Source: Streptomyces sp. RFCAC02
GTDB taxonomy: Bacteria; Actinomycetota; Actinomycetes; Streptomycetales; Streptomycetaceae
Assembly (NCBI RefSeq): GCF_004193175.1
Contig: NZ_SAUH01000001.1
Location: 3,040,501-3,104,500 of the forward strand
Length of the DNA stretch: 64,000 nt
Reading direction: 5' to 3'
Made by a program: the position numbers and the translations under genes. How positions within the stretch are numbered: position 1 is the stretch's first letter; every line of letters begins with the position of its first letter. Under the pieces are notes generated by a model. It was not told where the DNA came from. It worked only from the letters and a program-made list of their open reading frames with translations, and searched no databases. This document shows positions 27,801 to 34,857 of this stretch, piece by piece.

Positions 27801-28291
27801 TCTTCGACAGCACCCTGCGGGAGAACCTGCGTCTCGCCGCACCGGACGCGGACGACACCGCCCTCCGCGGTGCCCTCGCCGCCGCCCGCCTGCTGGAGTG
27901 GGTCGACGGCCTGCCGGACGGCCTCGACACCCCGGTCGGCGAACACGGCGCCCATCTCTCCGGCGGGCAGCGGCAGCGGCTGGCGCTGGCCCGCGCTCTG
28001 CTGGCCGACTTCCCGGTCCTGGTGCTCGACGAGCCGGCGGAACACCTCGACCTGCCCACCGCCAACGCCCTGACCGCCGACCTGCTCACCGCCACCGAGG
28101 GACGCGCCGCCGTGCTGATCACCCACCGGCTCACCGGCCTCGACGCCGTGGACGAGGTGCTGGTGCTGGACCGCGGCCGGGTCGTACAGCGCGGGACCCC
28201 CGCCGCGCTCGCCCTGGCGGACGGCCCCTACCGGCGCCTCCTCGCGCGGGAGCAGGCCCAGGACGGACCGGTGATGGCGGCGGCCGGGTGA
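24803..28291 (+). CDS. cydCD: Fused CydD-CydC ABC exporter for cytochrome bd assembly
   Basis: A 1162-residue fusion of two complete ABC exporter halves. Module 1 (CydD-like) has six helices in about 1-300 and an ATPase with Walker A GPSGGGKST, signature LSAGQ (degenerate) and Walker B ILLLDEPTAALDGD. A linker of about 60 residues (about 525-585) leads to module 2 (CydC-like), with helices to about 880 and an ATPase with GPSGAGKTT, LSGGQRQRLALARAL and VLDEPAEHLD. CydDC exports reduced thiols (cysteine, glutathione in proteobacteria) and is required to assemble the bd oxidase. Fused forms are the norm in Streptomyces. The linker codons 530-535 contain a parS sequence. Confidence 0.95.
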   Translation: MKPIDPRLLRHARATRGFLAASVALGLAGAGLVIAQAVLIAGIVTDAFVHGRALADLRTPLLLLAATAVGRGLVGYLTELAAHRSAAAVKSELRMRLLERAARLPDGGGRSTGELATLATRGIDALDGYFARYLPQLGLAAVVPAAVLARIVTDDWVSAATIAATLPLIPLFMALIGWATQTQMDRQWRQLTRLAGHFLDVVGGLGTLKVFGRAKAQADTIRAITHDYRRTTLRTLRVAFLSSFALELLATISVALVAVGIGMRLVHGELDLFTGLVVLILAPEAYLPLRQVGAQFHAAQEGLSAADEVFTLLEAELPATGTAPVPADGTITLDRLTVRYAGRTDDALAPTSLTLAPGETVALTGPSGGGKSTLLAALLGLVRPAAGRILVGGQDLATLDPAAWRRRISWVPQHPHLFAGTVADNVRLARPDADDEAVAAALRAAAAGDLAPERRLGELGAGLSAGQRRRVALARAFLADRPILLLDEPTAALDGDTEAEVVAAIRRLTTGRTALLVTHRPALLAAADRVFHVKPNRPKAAKPDVPGPTDEAGAPSATRTEQDGAPLAEATDRAGGSRALSPLRWVRAEGVGHTGRLGLAALLGALALGSAAGLMATSGWLISRASEQPPVLYLMVAVTATRAFGIGRAVFRYAERLVGHDAVLRVLAGLRVTVYRRLERLAPAGLGRTRRGDLLSRLVADVDALQDYFLRWLLPLVGAAAVGLAAVVFTGALLPAAGAALAAGLLAAGVGVPLLTAAVARRTEQRLAPARGALSTATVDLLTGTAELAVAGALPARLAVAAEADRRLTRLAARSAAAQALGGGLLALITGWTVTAVAWLAVPAEPGVWLATLVLTPLSVFEAVAGLPLAVAHRQRARRSAERVRDILDAPAPVREPDRPASPPAGPFPVRLRGLTARHPDRADATAPAALSGIDLDLTPGRRVAVIGPSGAGKTTLAHCLLRFLDPAGGTYTLGGTDATALDGDAVRRMVGLCAQDAYLFDSTLRENLRLAAPDADDTALRGALAAARLLEWVDGLPDGLDTPVGEHGAHLSGGQRQRLALARALLADFPVLVLDEPAEHLDLPTANALTADLLTATEGRAAVLITHRLTGLDAVDEVLVLDRGRVVQRGTPAALALADGPYRRLLAREQAQDGPVMAAAG
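26391..26406. promoter_or_regulatory. parS centromere site inside cydCD
   Basis: TGTTTCACGTGAAACC matches 15 of 16 bases of the bacterial parS consensus (TGTTTCACGTGAAACA), with the 14-bp palindromic core GTTTCACGTGAAAC perfect. It encodes V530-F-H-V-K-P535 in the linker between the two ABC modules. ParB loads on such sites, which cluster around oriC in Streptomyces; gyrB and recF 35 kb away confirm origin proximity. It is the only perfect core I find in the window. Confidence 0.85.
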
Positions 28292-28337
28292 CCCCCCGTT
28301 CCCGCATTCCCGACTTTCGCCCCCATACCGGACTGAT

Positions 28338-28343
28338 TACGCT
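28338..28343 (+). promoter_or_regulatory. -10 element of leaderless histidine kinase promoter
   Basis: TACGCT (within GATTACGCT) ends 6 nt before the ATG, so the kinase mRNA is probably leaderless. It shows that the kinase has its own promoter despite lying only 58 nt after cydCD. Confidence 0.5.
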
Positions 28344-28349
28344 CGGCCC

Positions 28350-29879
28350 ATGCGGCAGCGGACACCGATCCCCCGGCTGCTGAGGGCCATGGAGTCCATC
28401 GGCGGCGACACCGAGCCCCTGGCCGTGCTCCGCCGTACCGCCGCCACCGCCGCCGAACTGGCCGGCGCGCGGTTCGCCGCCGTCGCCGTCCTCAACGACG
28501 ACGGGAACGGCATCGGCCACCTCGTGACCCACGGCGACGGCCCGCCGCCCGACGACCTGGTGCGCGCGCTGCTCGACGGCACCTCCCCGCGCACTCCCGA
28601 CACGCTCCGGGTGCCGGTCCTCGTGCACGGCGCGAAGTTCGGCGCCCTCCAGGTCTCCGCCCGCGCGGACGGCCGCCCGTTCACGGCCGAGATCCGCCAG
28701 CTCCTGCGCGTCCTCGCCACGGAGGCGGGCATCGCGCTGGGGAACGCCCGGCTGCACGAGGCGATCCGCGTCCAGTCCCGGTGGATGGACAGCAGCTTCG
28801 AACTGTCGACCACCCTGCTGTCCGACGACGAGGACAACGCCCTGGCCGTCGTCGCCGAACAGGCCCGCCGGCTCGCGGGCGCCACGACCGGCGCCGTCCT
28901 CGAACCGACCGGCGACCGGGGCCTGCAGGTCGTCGCCGCCAGCGCCGAGGCCCCCCGCGGGCTGATCGGAACGGTGCTCCCCGGGCACGTCCTGGCTGTG
29001 CGGCAGGTCCTCGCCGGAGAACCCGTCGTGCTCGACGACCCGGTCGGCGACCCCCGGATGCACATGGGCCTGACCAGCGCGCAGGGACCCGGCATGCTGC
29101 TGCCGCTGGCGAGCGACGGCACGGTCCTCGGCGCGCTCGCGCTCTCCCGCGAGCCGGGCGCGCCGCCGTACACCGTCCAGGAACGGGCGCTCACGATCCA
29201 GTTCGCGCAGCAGGCGGCCCTGGCCCTGCTGCTGGCCCGCGCGCGGCGCGACCGCGAACAGCTCGCCGTCCTGGAGGACCGCGACCGGATCGCGCGCGAC
29301 CTGCACGACCTGGTGATCCAGCGGCTGTTCGCGGTCGGCATGGTCCTGGAGGGCGCCCGGCGCGCCGCTCCCGCGGCGGCGGAGCGCATCGAGACGGCGA
29401 CCCGCGAACTGGACGCGACGATCCAGGAGATCCGTACGGCGATCTTCGCGCTCCAGCAGCCGCCGGACGAGGCGCCGAGCGGCCTGCGGACCCGTGTGCT
29501 GCGGGAGACGGGCGCGGCGGCCACGACGCTCGGCTTCGCGCCGTCGGTCGCGTTCGGCGGTCCGGTGGACGCCCTGGTCGGCGAGGAGGTCGCCGGGCAG
29601 CTCGTGGCCGCGCTCCGCGAGGGCCTGTCCAACGCCGCGCGCCACGCCAGGGCCTCGCGCGTCGATGTCACGGTGGACGCGGCCGGCACCCTGCCGGACG
29701 GCCGTCCCGCCGTGACGCTCACCGTGTCGGACGACGGTGTGGGCGTCCCGCCCGACGTGACGCGGCGCAGCGGCCTGCGCAACATCCGGGACCGCGCCGT
29801 GTCCCTCGGCGGCGAGGCGTCGACGGGGCCGGGGCCGGACGGGAAGGGGACGACGCTCACGTGGCGGGTCCCGAGGTGA
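28350..29879 (+). CDS. GAF-domain sensor histidine kinase (NarL-type), orphan
   Basis: A 509-residue cytoplasmic kinase without membrane helices. Two GAF domains span about 20-135 and 150-300, followed by a HisKA_3 dimerisation domain with phospho-acceptor His319 (DRIARDLHDLVIQRLF) and a HATPase domain containing LREGLSNAARHA (N box), SDDGVGVP (G1) and GKGTTLTW. The architecture matches DevS/DosS-like kinases, whose GAF domains bind heme or sense redox, but a heme-ligand His in GAF1 cannot be assigned by eye. No response regulator gene is adjacent. Its location directly after cydABCD suggests a role in oxygen or redox sensing; that is inference. Confidence 0.85.
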   Translation: MRQRTPIPRLLRAMESIGGDTEPLAVLRRTAATAAELAGARFAAVAVLNDDGNGIGHLVTHGDGPPPDDLVRALLDGTSPRTPDTLRVPVLVHGAKFGALQVSARADGRPFTAEIRQLLRVLATEAGIALGNARLHEAIRVQSRWMDSSFELSTTLLSDDEDNALAVVAEQARRLAGATTGAVLEPTGDRGLQVVAASAEAPRGLIGTVLPGHVLAVRQVLAGEPVVLDDPVGDPRMHMGLTSAQGPGMLLPLASDGTVLGALALSREPGAPPYTVQERALTIQFAQQAALALLLARARRDREQLAVLEDRDRIARDLHDLVIQRLFAVGMVLEGARRAAPAAAERIETATRELDATIQEIRTAIFALQQPPDEAPSGLRTRVLRETGAAATTLGFAPSVAFGGPVDALVGEEVAGQLVAALREGLSNAARHARASRVDVTVDAAGTLPDGRPAVTLTVSDDGVGVPPDVTRRSGLRNIRDRAVSLGGEASTGPGPDGKGTTLTWRVPR

Positions 29880-29884
29880 CGGGT

Positions 29885-29890
29885 TACGGT
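29885..29890 (+). promoter_or_regulatory. -10 element of leaderless SDR promoter
   Basis: TACGGT ends 6 nt before the SDR ATG at 29897, the same geometry as at pheA, serS and the kinase gene. A GTG at 29876 would extend the protein by seven codons but would lie upstream of this element. Confidence 0.4.
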
Positions 29891-29896
29891 CCGGAC

Positions 29897-30619
29897 ATGG
29901 CCGGACGGACGGTGGTGATCAGCGGCGGCGGCACGGGCATCGGCCTGGCCACGGCGCACGCCTTCGCGCGCGACGGCGACACGGCCGTGCTGGTCGGCCG
30001 GCGGGCGGCCGTCCTCGAACGGGCGGCCGAAGCGGTCGGGGGCGCCGTGGCCTGTCCCGCCGACCTCACCGACCCGGCCGGCGCTGACCGGGTGGCCCGC
30101 CGGGTCGGGGACCGGTTCGGCGCCGTGGACGTCCTGGTGCTCGCGGCCGGCGGCACGGACGGGACGGAGACCGGCGACGTGCCCGCCGATCCGCTGGCCA
30201 CCGTGGCCCGCGAGTGGACGGCGCACTTCCGGCGCAACGTCCTGACCGCCGTGCTCCTGACGGAGGCGCTGCGCGACCGCCTGGCGTCCCCGGGCGGCCG
30301 GGTGCTGTTCGTGTCCTCGGCCGCCGCCTGCCGGGGCGGCGCGCCGGCGGCCCACACGGGCGCCAAGGCGGCGCTCCACCCGTACGCCGTGTGCCTCGCA
30401 CGCGACCTCGGGCCGCGCGGCGTCACGGTGAACGTGGTGGCGCCCGGCCCGGTCGACGGCGCCGGCGCCGTCCCGCACGCGACGACGGACGCGTTCGACG
30501 GCCGCACCGGCCGCCCGGGCGACGTGGCGGCGACGCTGCACTGGCTCGCCTCCCCCGCCGCCGCGCACATCACGGCGCAGACCCTCATGATCGACGGCGG
30601 CGCGTCCCGCCCGCACTGA
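29897..30619 (+). CDS. Short-chain dehydrogenase/reductase
   Basis: A 240-residue classical SDR. The cofactor motif TGXXXGXG appears as SGGGTGIG (about 9-16). VLFVSSAAA carries the catalytic serine region, but the usual YXXXK active site reads HTGAKAAL: the lysine is kept while the tyrosine is replaced by histidine. The C-terminal VNVVAPGPV is conserved. Loss of the catalytic Tyr suggests an altered or weak dehydrogenase activity, or a non-redox role. The gene is 17 nt after the kinase gene and convergent with the exopolysaccharide operon. Confidence 0.8.
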   Translation: MAGRTVVISGGGTGIGLATAHAFARDGDTAVLVGRRAAVLERAAEAVGGAVACPADLTDPAGADRVARRVGDRFGAVDVLVLAAGGTDGTETGDVPADPLATVAREWTAHFRRNVLTAVLLTEALRDRLASPGGRVLFVSSAAACRGGAPAAHTGAKAALHPYAVCLARDLGPRGVTVNVVAPGPVDGAGAVPHATTDAFDGRTGRPGDVAATLHWLASPAAAHITAQTLMIDGGASRPH

Positions 30620-30640
30620 CCACGGAAGTGCCGGCCCGTG

Positions 30641-31381
30641 TCACACCGTCGCTCCGGCCCGTTCCTGCGGATCCGGCTGTGCCGGCACCGGCGGCTGGCC
30701 GGTGCGGCCCGGGCCGCGCCCGGTGCCCCCGCCCGGACGGGCGAGGGGCAGGAGGAGCCCGGCCACCGCCCCGGCGCAGCCTCCCACCGCCGCCGACAGC
30801 AGGCCGCGCGGCGTGACCGGATCCGCCGGTGGCACGGCCTCCAGCACCTGGACGAGCGACGTGCCCGTGGCCTCGTCGGCCGCGTCCGTCCGGGCCACGA
30901 GGGCACGGGCCACCGCGTTGGCGGCGCGTGCCGCGTCCTGCGCGTCCGGCGCCCGCCCGGTGATGCCGATGACCGGCGCGTCCGGTGACGTGGCGGCCGT
31001 CACCCGGTCCCGCAGCGTCGCCGTGTCCACCCCGGCGTCCGTGTGCGCCGTCCGCAGCACGTCCCCGCTCGTCACCAGCCGGCCGTACGCCTGGGCGAGC
31101 CCCACGGCCGCCGCGCGGTCCGCGTCGTCGGCGGCTGCCACCACGACGTAGGCGTCGGCCGCGTAGGCGTGGTCGGTCAGCGCCGCGCAGCCGCAGCCGA
31201 GCAGCGCGCCGAGCGCCATCCCGGCCAGCGGCGGCAGCCACGGACGGGACAGCGACCGAAGCCGTACGCGCGGCCAGGCGCGGAACCCCCGCCGGAACCA
31301 CGACCGGAGCCGGGCCAGGCGCCGGCGCAGCCGCCGGCCCGGCCGCACCCGCGCGACCACCCGTACCACCCGCTGGCTCAT
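30641..31381 (-). CDS. Wzz-like polysaccharide chain-length/co-polymerase protein
   Basis: A 246-residue protein and the last gene of the exopolysaccharide operon. A strongly basic N-terminal segment (about 1-47, Arg-rich) precedes helix 1 (about 48-66). An extracytoplasmic alpha/beta domain containing DAYVVVAAADD and AARAANAVARALV follows, and helix 2 (about 200-220) sits just after a proline-rich VPPADPVTPRG, the typical PCP layout. No BY-kinase domain is fused and none is encoded nearby. The start ATG overlaps the upstream glycosyltransferase stop (ATGA). It would set polymer length together with the Wzy-like protein. Confidence 0.75.
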   Translation of the reverse strand: MSQRVVRVVARVRPGRRLRRRLARLRSWFRRGFRAWPRVRLRSLSRPWLPPLAGMALGALLGCGCAALTDHAYAADAYVVVAAADDADRAAAVGLAQAYGRLVTSGDVLRTAHTDAGVDTATLRDRVTAATSPDAPVIGITGRAPDAQDAARAANAVARALVARTDAADEATGTSLVQVLEAVPPADPVTPRGLLSAAVGGCAGAVAGLLLPLARPGGGTGRGPGRTGQPPVPAQPDPQERAGATV

Positions 31382-32469
31382 CGTTCCCGCACTCCCTCGT
31401 ACACGGTCATCAGCCGCTCGGCGGCCCGGTCCACGCCGTAGCGGCGGACGGCCGCCGGCACGGGGAGCCGCCGCACTCCCAGCGCCAGTTCGGCGCGCAG
31501 CGCGCGGGCCAGCTCCCCGGCCCCTGCGCCCACCCGGCGGGCACCCGGCGCCTCCCGGCGCGGCAGTTCGTCCACCGCGGGACACGTCACGTGCAGCACC
31601 GGCAGACCGGCGGCCAGCGCCTCCAGCACGGCGAGGCCGAACGTCTCCTCGGCGGAGGGCGATACGAACAGGTCGGCGGCCGACAGCAGCGCCGGGACGT
31701 CCGGCCGCTCCCCGGCGAACAGCACCCGCCCCGCCGCGCCGAGCCCTTCGGCGAGGGTCCGCAGGCGGTCCCGCTCCGGTCCGTCGCCCACGAGCACGAG
31801 CCGCACCGCGCCGGGCAGGGTCGCCACCGCACGCACCAGCGTCCCGAAGCCCTTGCCCGGCACCAGCCGCCCGACGCCGGCCACCACCACCGTGTCCTGG
31901 GGCACCCCGAGGGCCGCCCGTACGGCACGCCGCGTGGCCGGGTCGAAACGGAACCGGTCCGCCTCGACGCCGTTCGGGACGACGTGGATGCGCCCCGCCG
32001 GCACCCCCCATGCGCGCAGCCGCTCGGCGACGGTCGCTGACACGGCGACGGTGGCAGCGCCCAGCCGCTCGGTCGCCAGGTAGAGCGAACGGGTCCCCGG
32101 CGTCAGCGGCCGGCCCTCGATGCGCCGTTCGCCGAGCGAGTGCTCGGTCGCCACCACGGCCCGCACACCGGCGAGGCGCGCGGCGACGCGCCCGTACACG
32201 CAGGCGCGGTACAGGTGCGTGTGCACCACGTCGTAGCGGCCGTTCCTGATGAGCCGCACGAGCCGGGGCAGGACCGCCGGGTCGCGGTTGCCGCGCATGC
32301 CGAGGTGGGCGACGCGGACGCCGTCGGCGCGCAGGTCGCGGGCGACCGGCCCCGGGTCGGTGAGCGTCACGACGTCGCACGCCAGAGGCAGCCGCCGCAG
32401 CAGGGCGCGCAGTTGCCGTTCCGCGCCGCCCACGCCCAGGCCGGTGATGACGTGCAGCGCGCGTCTCAC
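31378..32469 (-). CDS. Family 4 glycosyltransferase
   Basis: A 363-residue GT-B glycosyltransferase. The GTG giving VRRALHVITGLGVGGAERQ is chosen because the GLGVGGAE loop is the hallmark N-terminus of GT4 enzymes and the codon overlaps the upstream stop (GTGA). The C-terminal donor site contains GRLVPGKG, VLVGDGPERD and FVSPSAEETFGLAVLEALAAG, the EX7E motif. It should add one sugar to the lipid-linked repeat unit on the cytoplasmic side. Donor and acceptor cannot be assigned. Confidence 0.88.
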   Translation of the reverse strand: MRRALHVITGLGVGGAERQLRALLRRLPLACDVVTLTDPGPVARDLRADGVRVAHLGMRGNRDPAVLPRLVRLIRNGRYDVVHTHLYRACVYGRVAARLAGVRAVVATEHSLGERRIEGRPLTPGTRSLYLATERLGAATVAVSATVAERLRAWGVPAGRIHVVPNGVEADRFRFDPATRRAVRAALGVPQDTVVVAGVGRLVPGKGFGTLVRAVATLPGAVRLVLVGDGPERDRLRTLAEGLGAAGRVLFAGERPDVPALLSAADLFVSPSAEETFGLAVLEALAAGLPVLHVTCPAVDELPRREAPGARRVGAGAGELARALRAELALGVRRLPVPAAVRRYGVDRAAERLMTVYEGVRER

Positions 32470-33242
32470 CGCAGCGCCCCGCCCGCGGCCGCTGCGTCGA
32501 GGCGCACGGACCGGCGGCGGACCGGGTGCAGCCAGTGCTTGAGCCGCAGCCGCCGTGCCGAGTCGGACTCGCCGACGTGGACGCGCGGCAGCGCCCACCG
32601 TCCGGTGAGCGACCCCGGGCTGATGCCGCAGGCGTACGCGTAGCCGGCCGCCCGTACGGCACGCGCGACGCGCCGGTCGACGGCGCCGTACGGGTAGCAG
32701 AAACCCGGCACGTCGGCGCCGGTGATCTCGTGCAGCGCGGCCCTGCTCCGGGTGAGTTCGGCGTCGAGGTCCTCGTCCGGGAGCGCGGTCAGGGCGGCGT
32801 GCGTCATGCCGTGCGAGCCGATCTCCATCCCGGCGTCGGCGGCGGCGCGCACCCCGTCGTCGGTGAGCAGGCGCTTGCGCGGCCCGTCGGCGTCCCAGAC
32901 GTTGCTGCCGCCGAGGTACCCGGGGAGGACGAAGACGGTGGCGGTGCAGTTGTGGCCGCGCAGGAGCGGCACGGCGTAGTCGACGAAGTCCTTGTACCCG
33001 TCGTCGAAGGTGAGGCCGACGAGCCGTTCGCCGCGCCCCGCCGCGCGGGCGCGCAGCAGTTCCCCGACGGAGACGCCCCGCAGTCCGCGGCGGCGCAGCC
33101 AGGCGAGCTGCTCGCGGAGCCGGTCCGGGGTGATGGTGATGCGGTACGGGTCCTCGTCGGCGTAGTCCACGGAGTGGTACATGAGCACCCACAGCGGGAC
33201 GGCGCCGGGCGCTTCGCCGCGGCGGCGGGGGTCAACGGGCAT
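32466..33242 (-). CDS. Polysaccharide deacetylase (NodB/CE4)
   Basis: A 258-residue NodB-domain protein. Motif 1 is LTFDDGYKDF (Asp80 catalytic base, Asp81 metal ligand) and motif 2 is GSHGMTHAAL, with the metal-binding pair His144 and His148. No signal peptide is visible (it starts MPVDPRRRGEAPG), so action on lipid-linked intermediates inside the cell is possible. CE4 enzymes remove N-acetyl groups from GlcNAc-type sugars, suggesting the polymer contains such residues. It overlaps the flippase gene upstream by 11 nt and the glycosyltransferase downstream by 4 nt. Confidence 0.87.
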   Translation of the reverse strand: MPVDPRRRGEAPGAVPLWVLMYHSVDYADEDPYRITITPDRLREQLAWLRRRGLRGVSVGELLRARAAGRGERLVGLTFDDGYKDFVDYAVPLLRGHNCTATVFVLPGYLGGSNVWDADGPRKRLLTDDGVRAAADAGMEIGSHGMTHAALTALPDEDLDAELTRSRAALHEITGADVPGFCYPYGAVDRRVARAVRAAGYAYACGISPGSLTGRWALPRVHVGESDSARRLRLKHWLHPVRRRSVRLDAAAAGGALR

Positions 33243-34857
33243 GCGGCAGCCTCCGGTCGGGGGTCGTACGGGTTTTCCGGCGGGTCCGGACGGCGGTGAC
33301 GAGCAGGGCCGCCTCGGGGGCGCGGAGCGCGTGGGCGTACGCGGCGAAGGCGGCGGGTACGACGAGACAGCCGGCCGCCGCGGTGGCCAGGGGTCCGGTG
33401 GCGGGGCCGGTCGCGGTGACGAGCCAGCCGGTGCCGGCCGCGAGCGCGGCGGCCGTGGCGAGCCGCAGCAGGCGGCCGACGATGCGGCGCGCGTCCACGG
33501 GGACCGCGTACCGGCCCAGCCCGCGCAGCAGGAGGAGGGCGGTCAGGGTGATGCCCGCCGCGTTGGCGGCGGCGATGCCCGGCGCGCCGCCCCAGCGGGC
33601 CGCCACGGCGCCGGCCGCGACGGTGACCAGCAGGCCGGGAGCCATGGCGGCGGCGGGGTACCAGGTGGGCCGCCCCGTGGAGAAGTACGGCCTGACGAGG
33701 GCGCCGACGAGCGTGTGCCCGAGCAGCCCGAGCGCGTACACGCGCATGACCCGGGCGGTGGCGGCGGTGGCCTCCGGGTCGAAGGCGCCGCGCTCGAAGA
33801 GCAGCGCGACGATCTGCGGGGCGTACGCGGCGATGTACGCGCCACCGGCGAGGACGACGACGGCGGCGAGCGCGAGGTCCCGCTCGACCCGCAGCCGCGC
33901 CCCCCGGGTGTCGCCGTCGGCCAGCGCGCGGGCGACCAGCGGCAAGGTGACGGTGCAGACCATCAGGGAGAGCACCATCGGGAGCTGGGCGACCTTCTGG
34001 GCGTAGTTGAGGTGGGAGATGGCACCGGCGGGCAGACCGGACGCGAGGAACCGTTCCGCCAGCACCTGGGTCTGCCGCACGGCCGCGAACAGGGCCACCG
34101 GCGCGACCACCGGCACGACGAGGGGGACGGCGCGCTCCACGGTCCGCGGCACGGCGGCACCGCGCGGCAGCCGCCGCAGGAACGCCGGGAGCTGCACGGC
34201 CGCCATCAGCGCGCCGCCCACCGCGACCCCGGCGGCGGCGGCCCGTACGCCCCACAGGCCGTGGAGGGCGAGGGCGGCGGCGATGATCCCCGCGTTGTAG
34301 GCGACGAGGATCGACGCCGGTGGCAGGAAGCAGCGATGGGCGCGCAGGACCGCGCTGAAATACCCGGCGATGCCGAACGTCAGGACGCTGAGGGCGGTCA
34401 GCCGCGTGCAGTCCACCGCGAGCGCGGGGTCGGCGAGCCCGGGCGCGAGCAGGCGTACGAACAGCGGCGCGCCCGCGGCCAGCAGCGCGCACACGCAGCC
34501 CAGCGCGAGGAGCAGGCGCGGGAACGTGCCGGCCAGCAGCGCCCGTACGTGCCCGGCGCCGCCCCGGGCCAGCGCCATGCTGAACGCGGGCACGAGCACC
34601 AGCGCCATCGCGTCGTCGATGAGCAGCGTCGAGGCGAACTCGGGCACGGTCCACGCGACGAGGAACGCGTCGGTCTCCCCGCCCGCGCCGAACAGGTGGG
34701 CGATGATCTGGTCGCGCACCAGCCCGCAGGCCGCACCGGCCGCCGTGAGGGCGGCGGTGACGGCCGCGGCCCGGGCGACGAACCGGCCCGGGGCGCGCGC
34801 CCCGTCACCGCGTACGCCGGCCGGCGTACGCGCGGGTGCCCGCAGCGTGCCGCTCAC
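33232..34857 (-). CDS. MurJ/MviN-family flippase in Wzx position
   Basis: A 541-residue membrane protein with about 14 helices. The N-terminus AACGLVRDQIIAHLFGAGGETDAFLVAWTVPE is the MurJ/MviN signature region (shown here only in outline: GLVRDQIIAHLFG then DAF). The GTG start overlaps the Wzy-like gene stop (GTGA). True MurJ is the lipid II flippase, but a copy embedded in an exopolysaccharide operon next to a polymerase most likely flips the undecaprenyl-linked repeat unit, replacing Wzx. Family assignment is firm; substrate is inferred from context. Confidence 0.83.
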   Translation of the reverse strand: MSGTLRAPARTPAGVRGDGARAPGRFVARAAAVTAALTAAGAACGLVRDQIIAHLFGAGGETDAFLVAWTVPEFASTLLIDDAMALVLVPAFSMALARGGAGHVRALLAGTFPRLLLALGCVCALLAAGAPLFVRLLAPGLADPALAVDCTRLTALSVLTFGIAGYFSAVLRAHRCFLPPASILVAYNAGIIAAALALHGLWGVRAAAAGVAVGGALMAAVQLPAFLRRLPRGAAVPRTVERAVPLVVPVVAPVALFAAVRQTQVLAERFLASGLPAGAISHLNYAQKVAQLPMVLSLMVCTVTLPLVARALADGDTRGARLRVERDLALAAVVVLAGGAYIAAYAPQIVALLFERGAFDPEATAATARVMRVYALGLLGHTLVGALVRPYFSTGRPTWYPAAAMAPGLLVTVAAGAVAARWGGAPGIAAANAAGITLTALLLLRGLGRYAVPVDARRIVGRLLRLATAAALAAGTGWLVTATGPATGPLATAAAGCLVVPAAFAAYAHALRAPEAALLVTAVRTRRKTRTTPDRRLPHAR

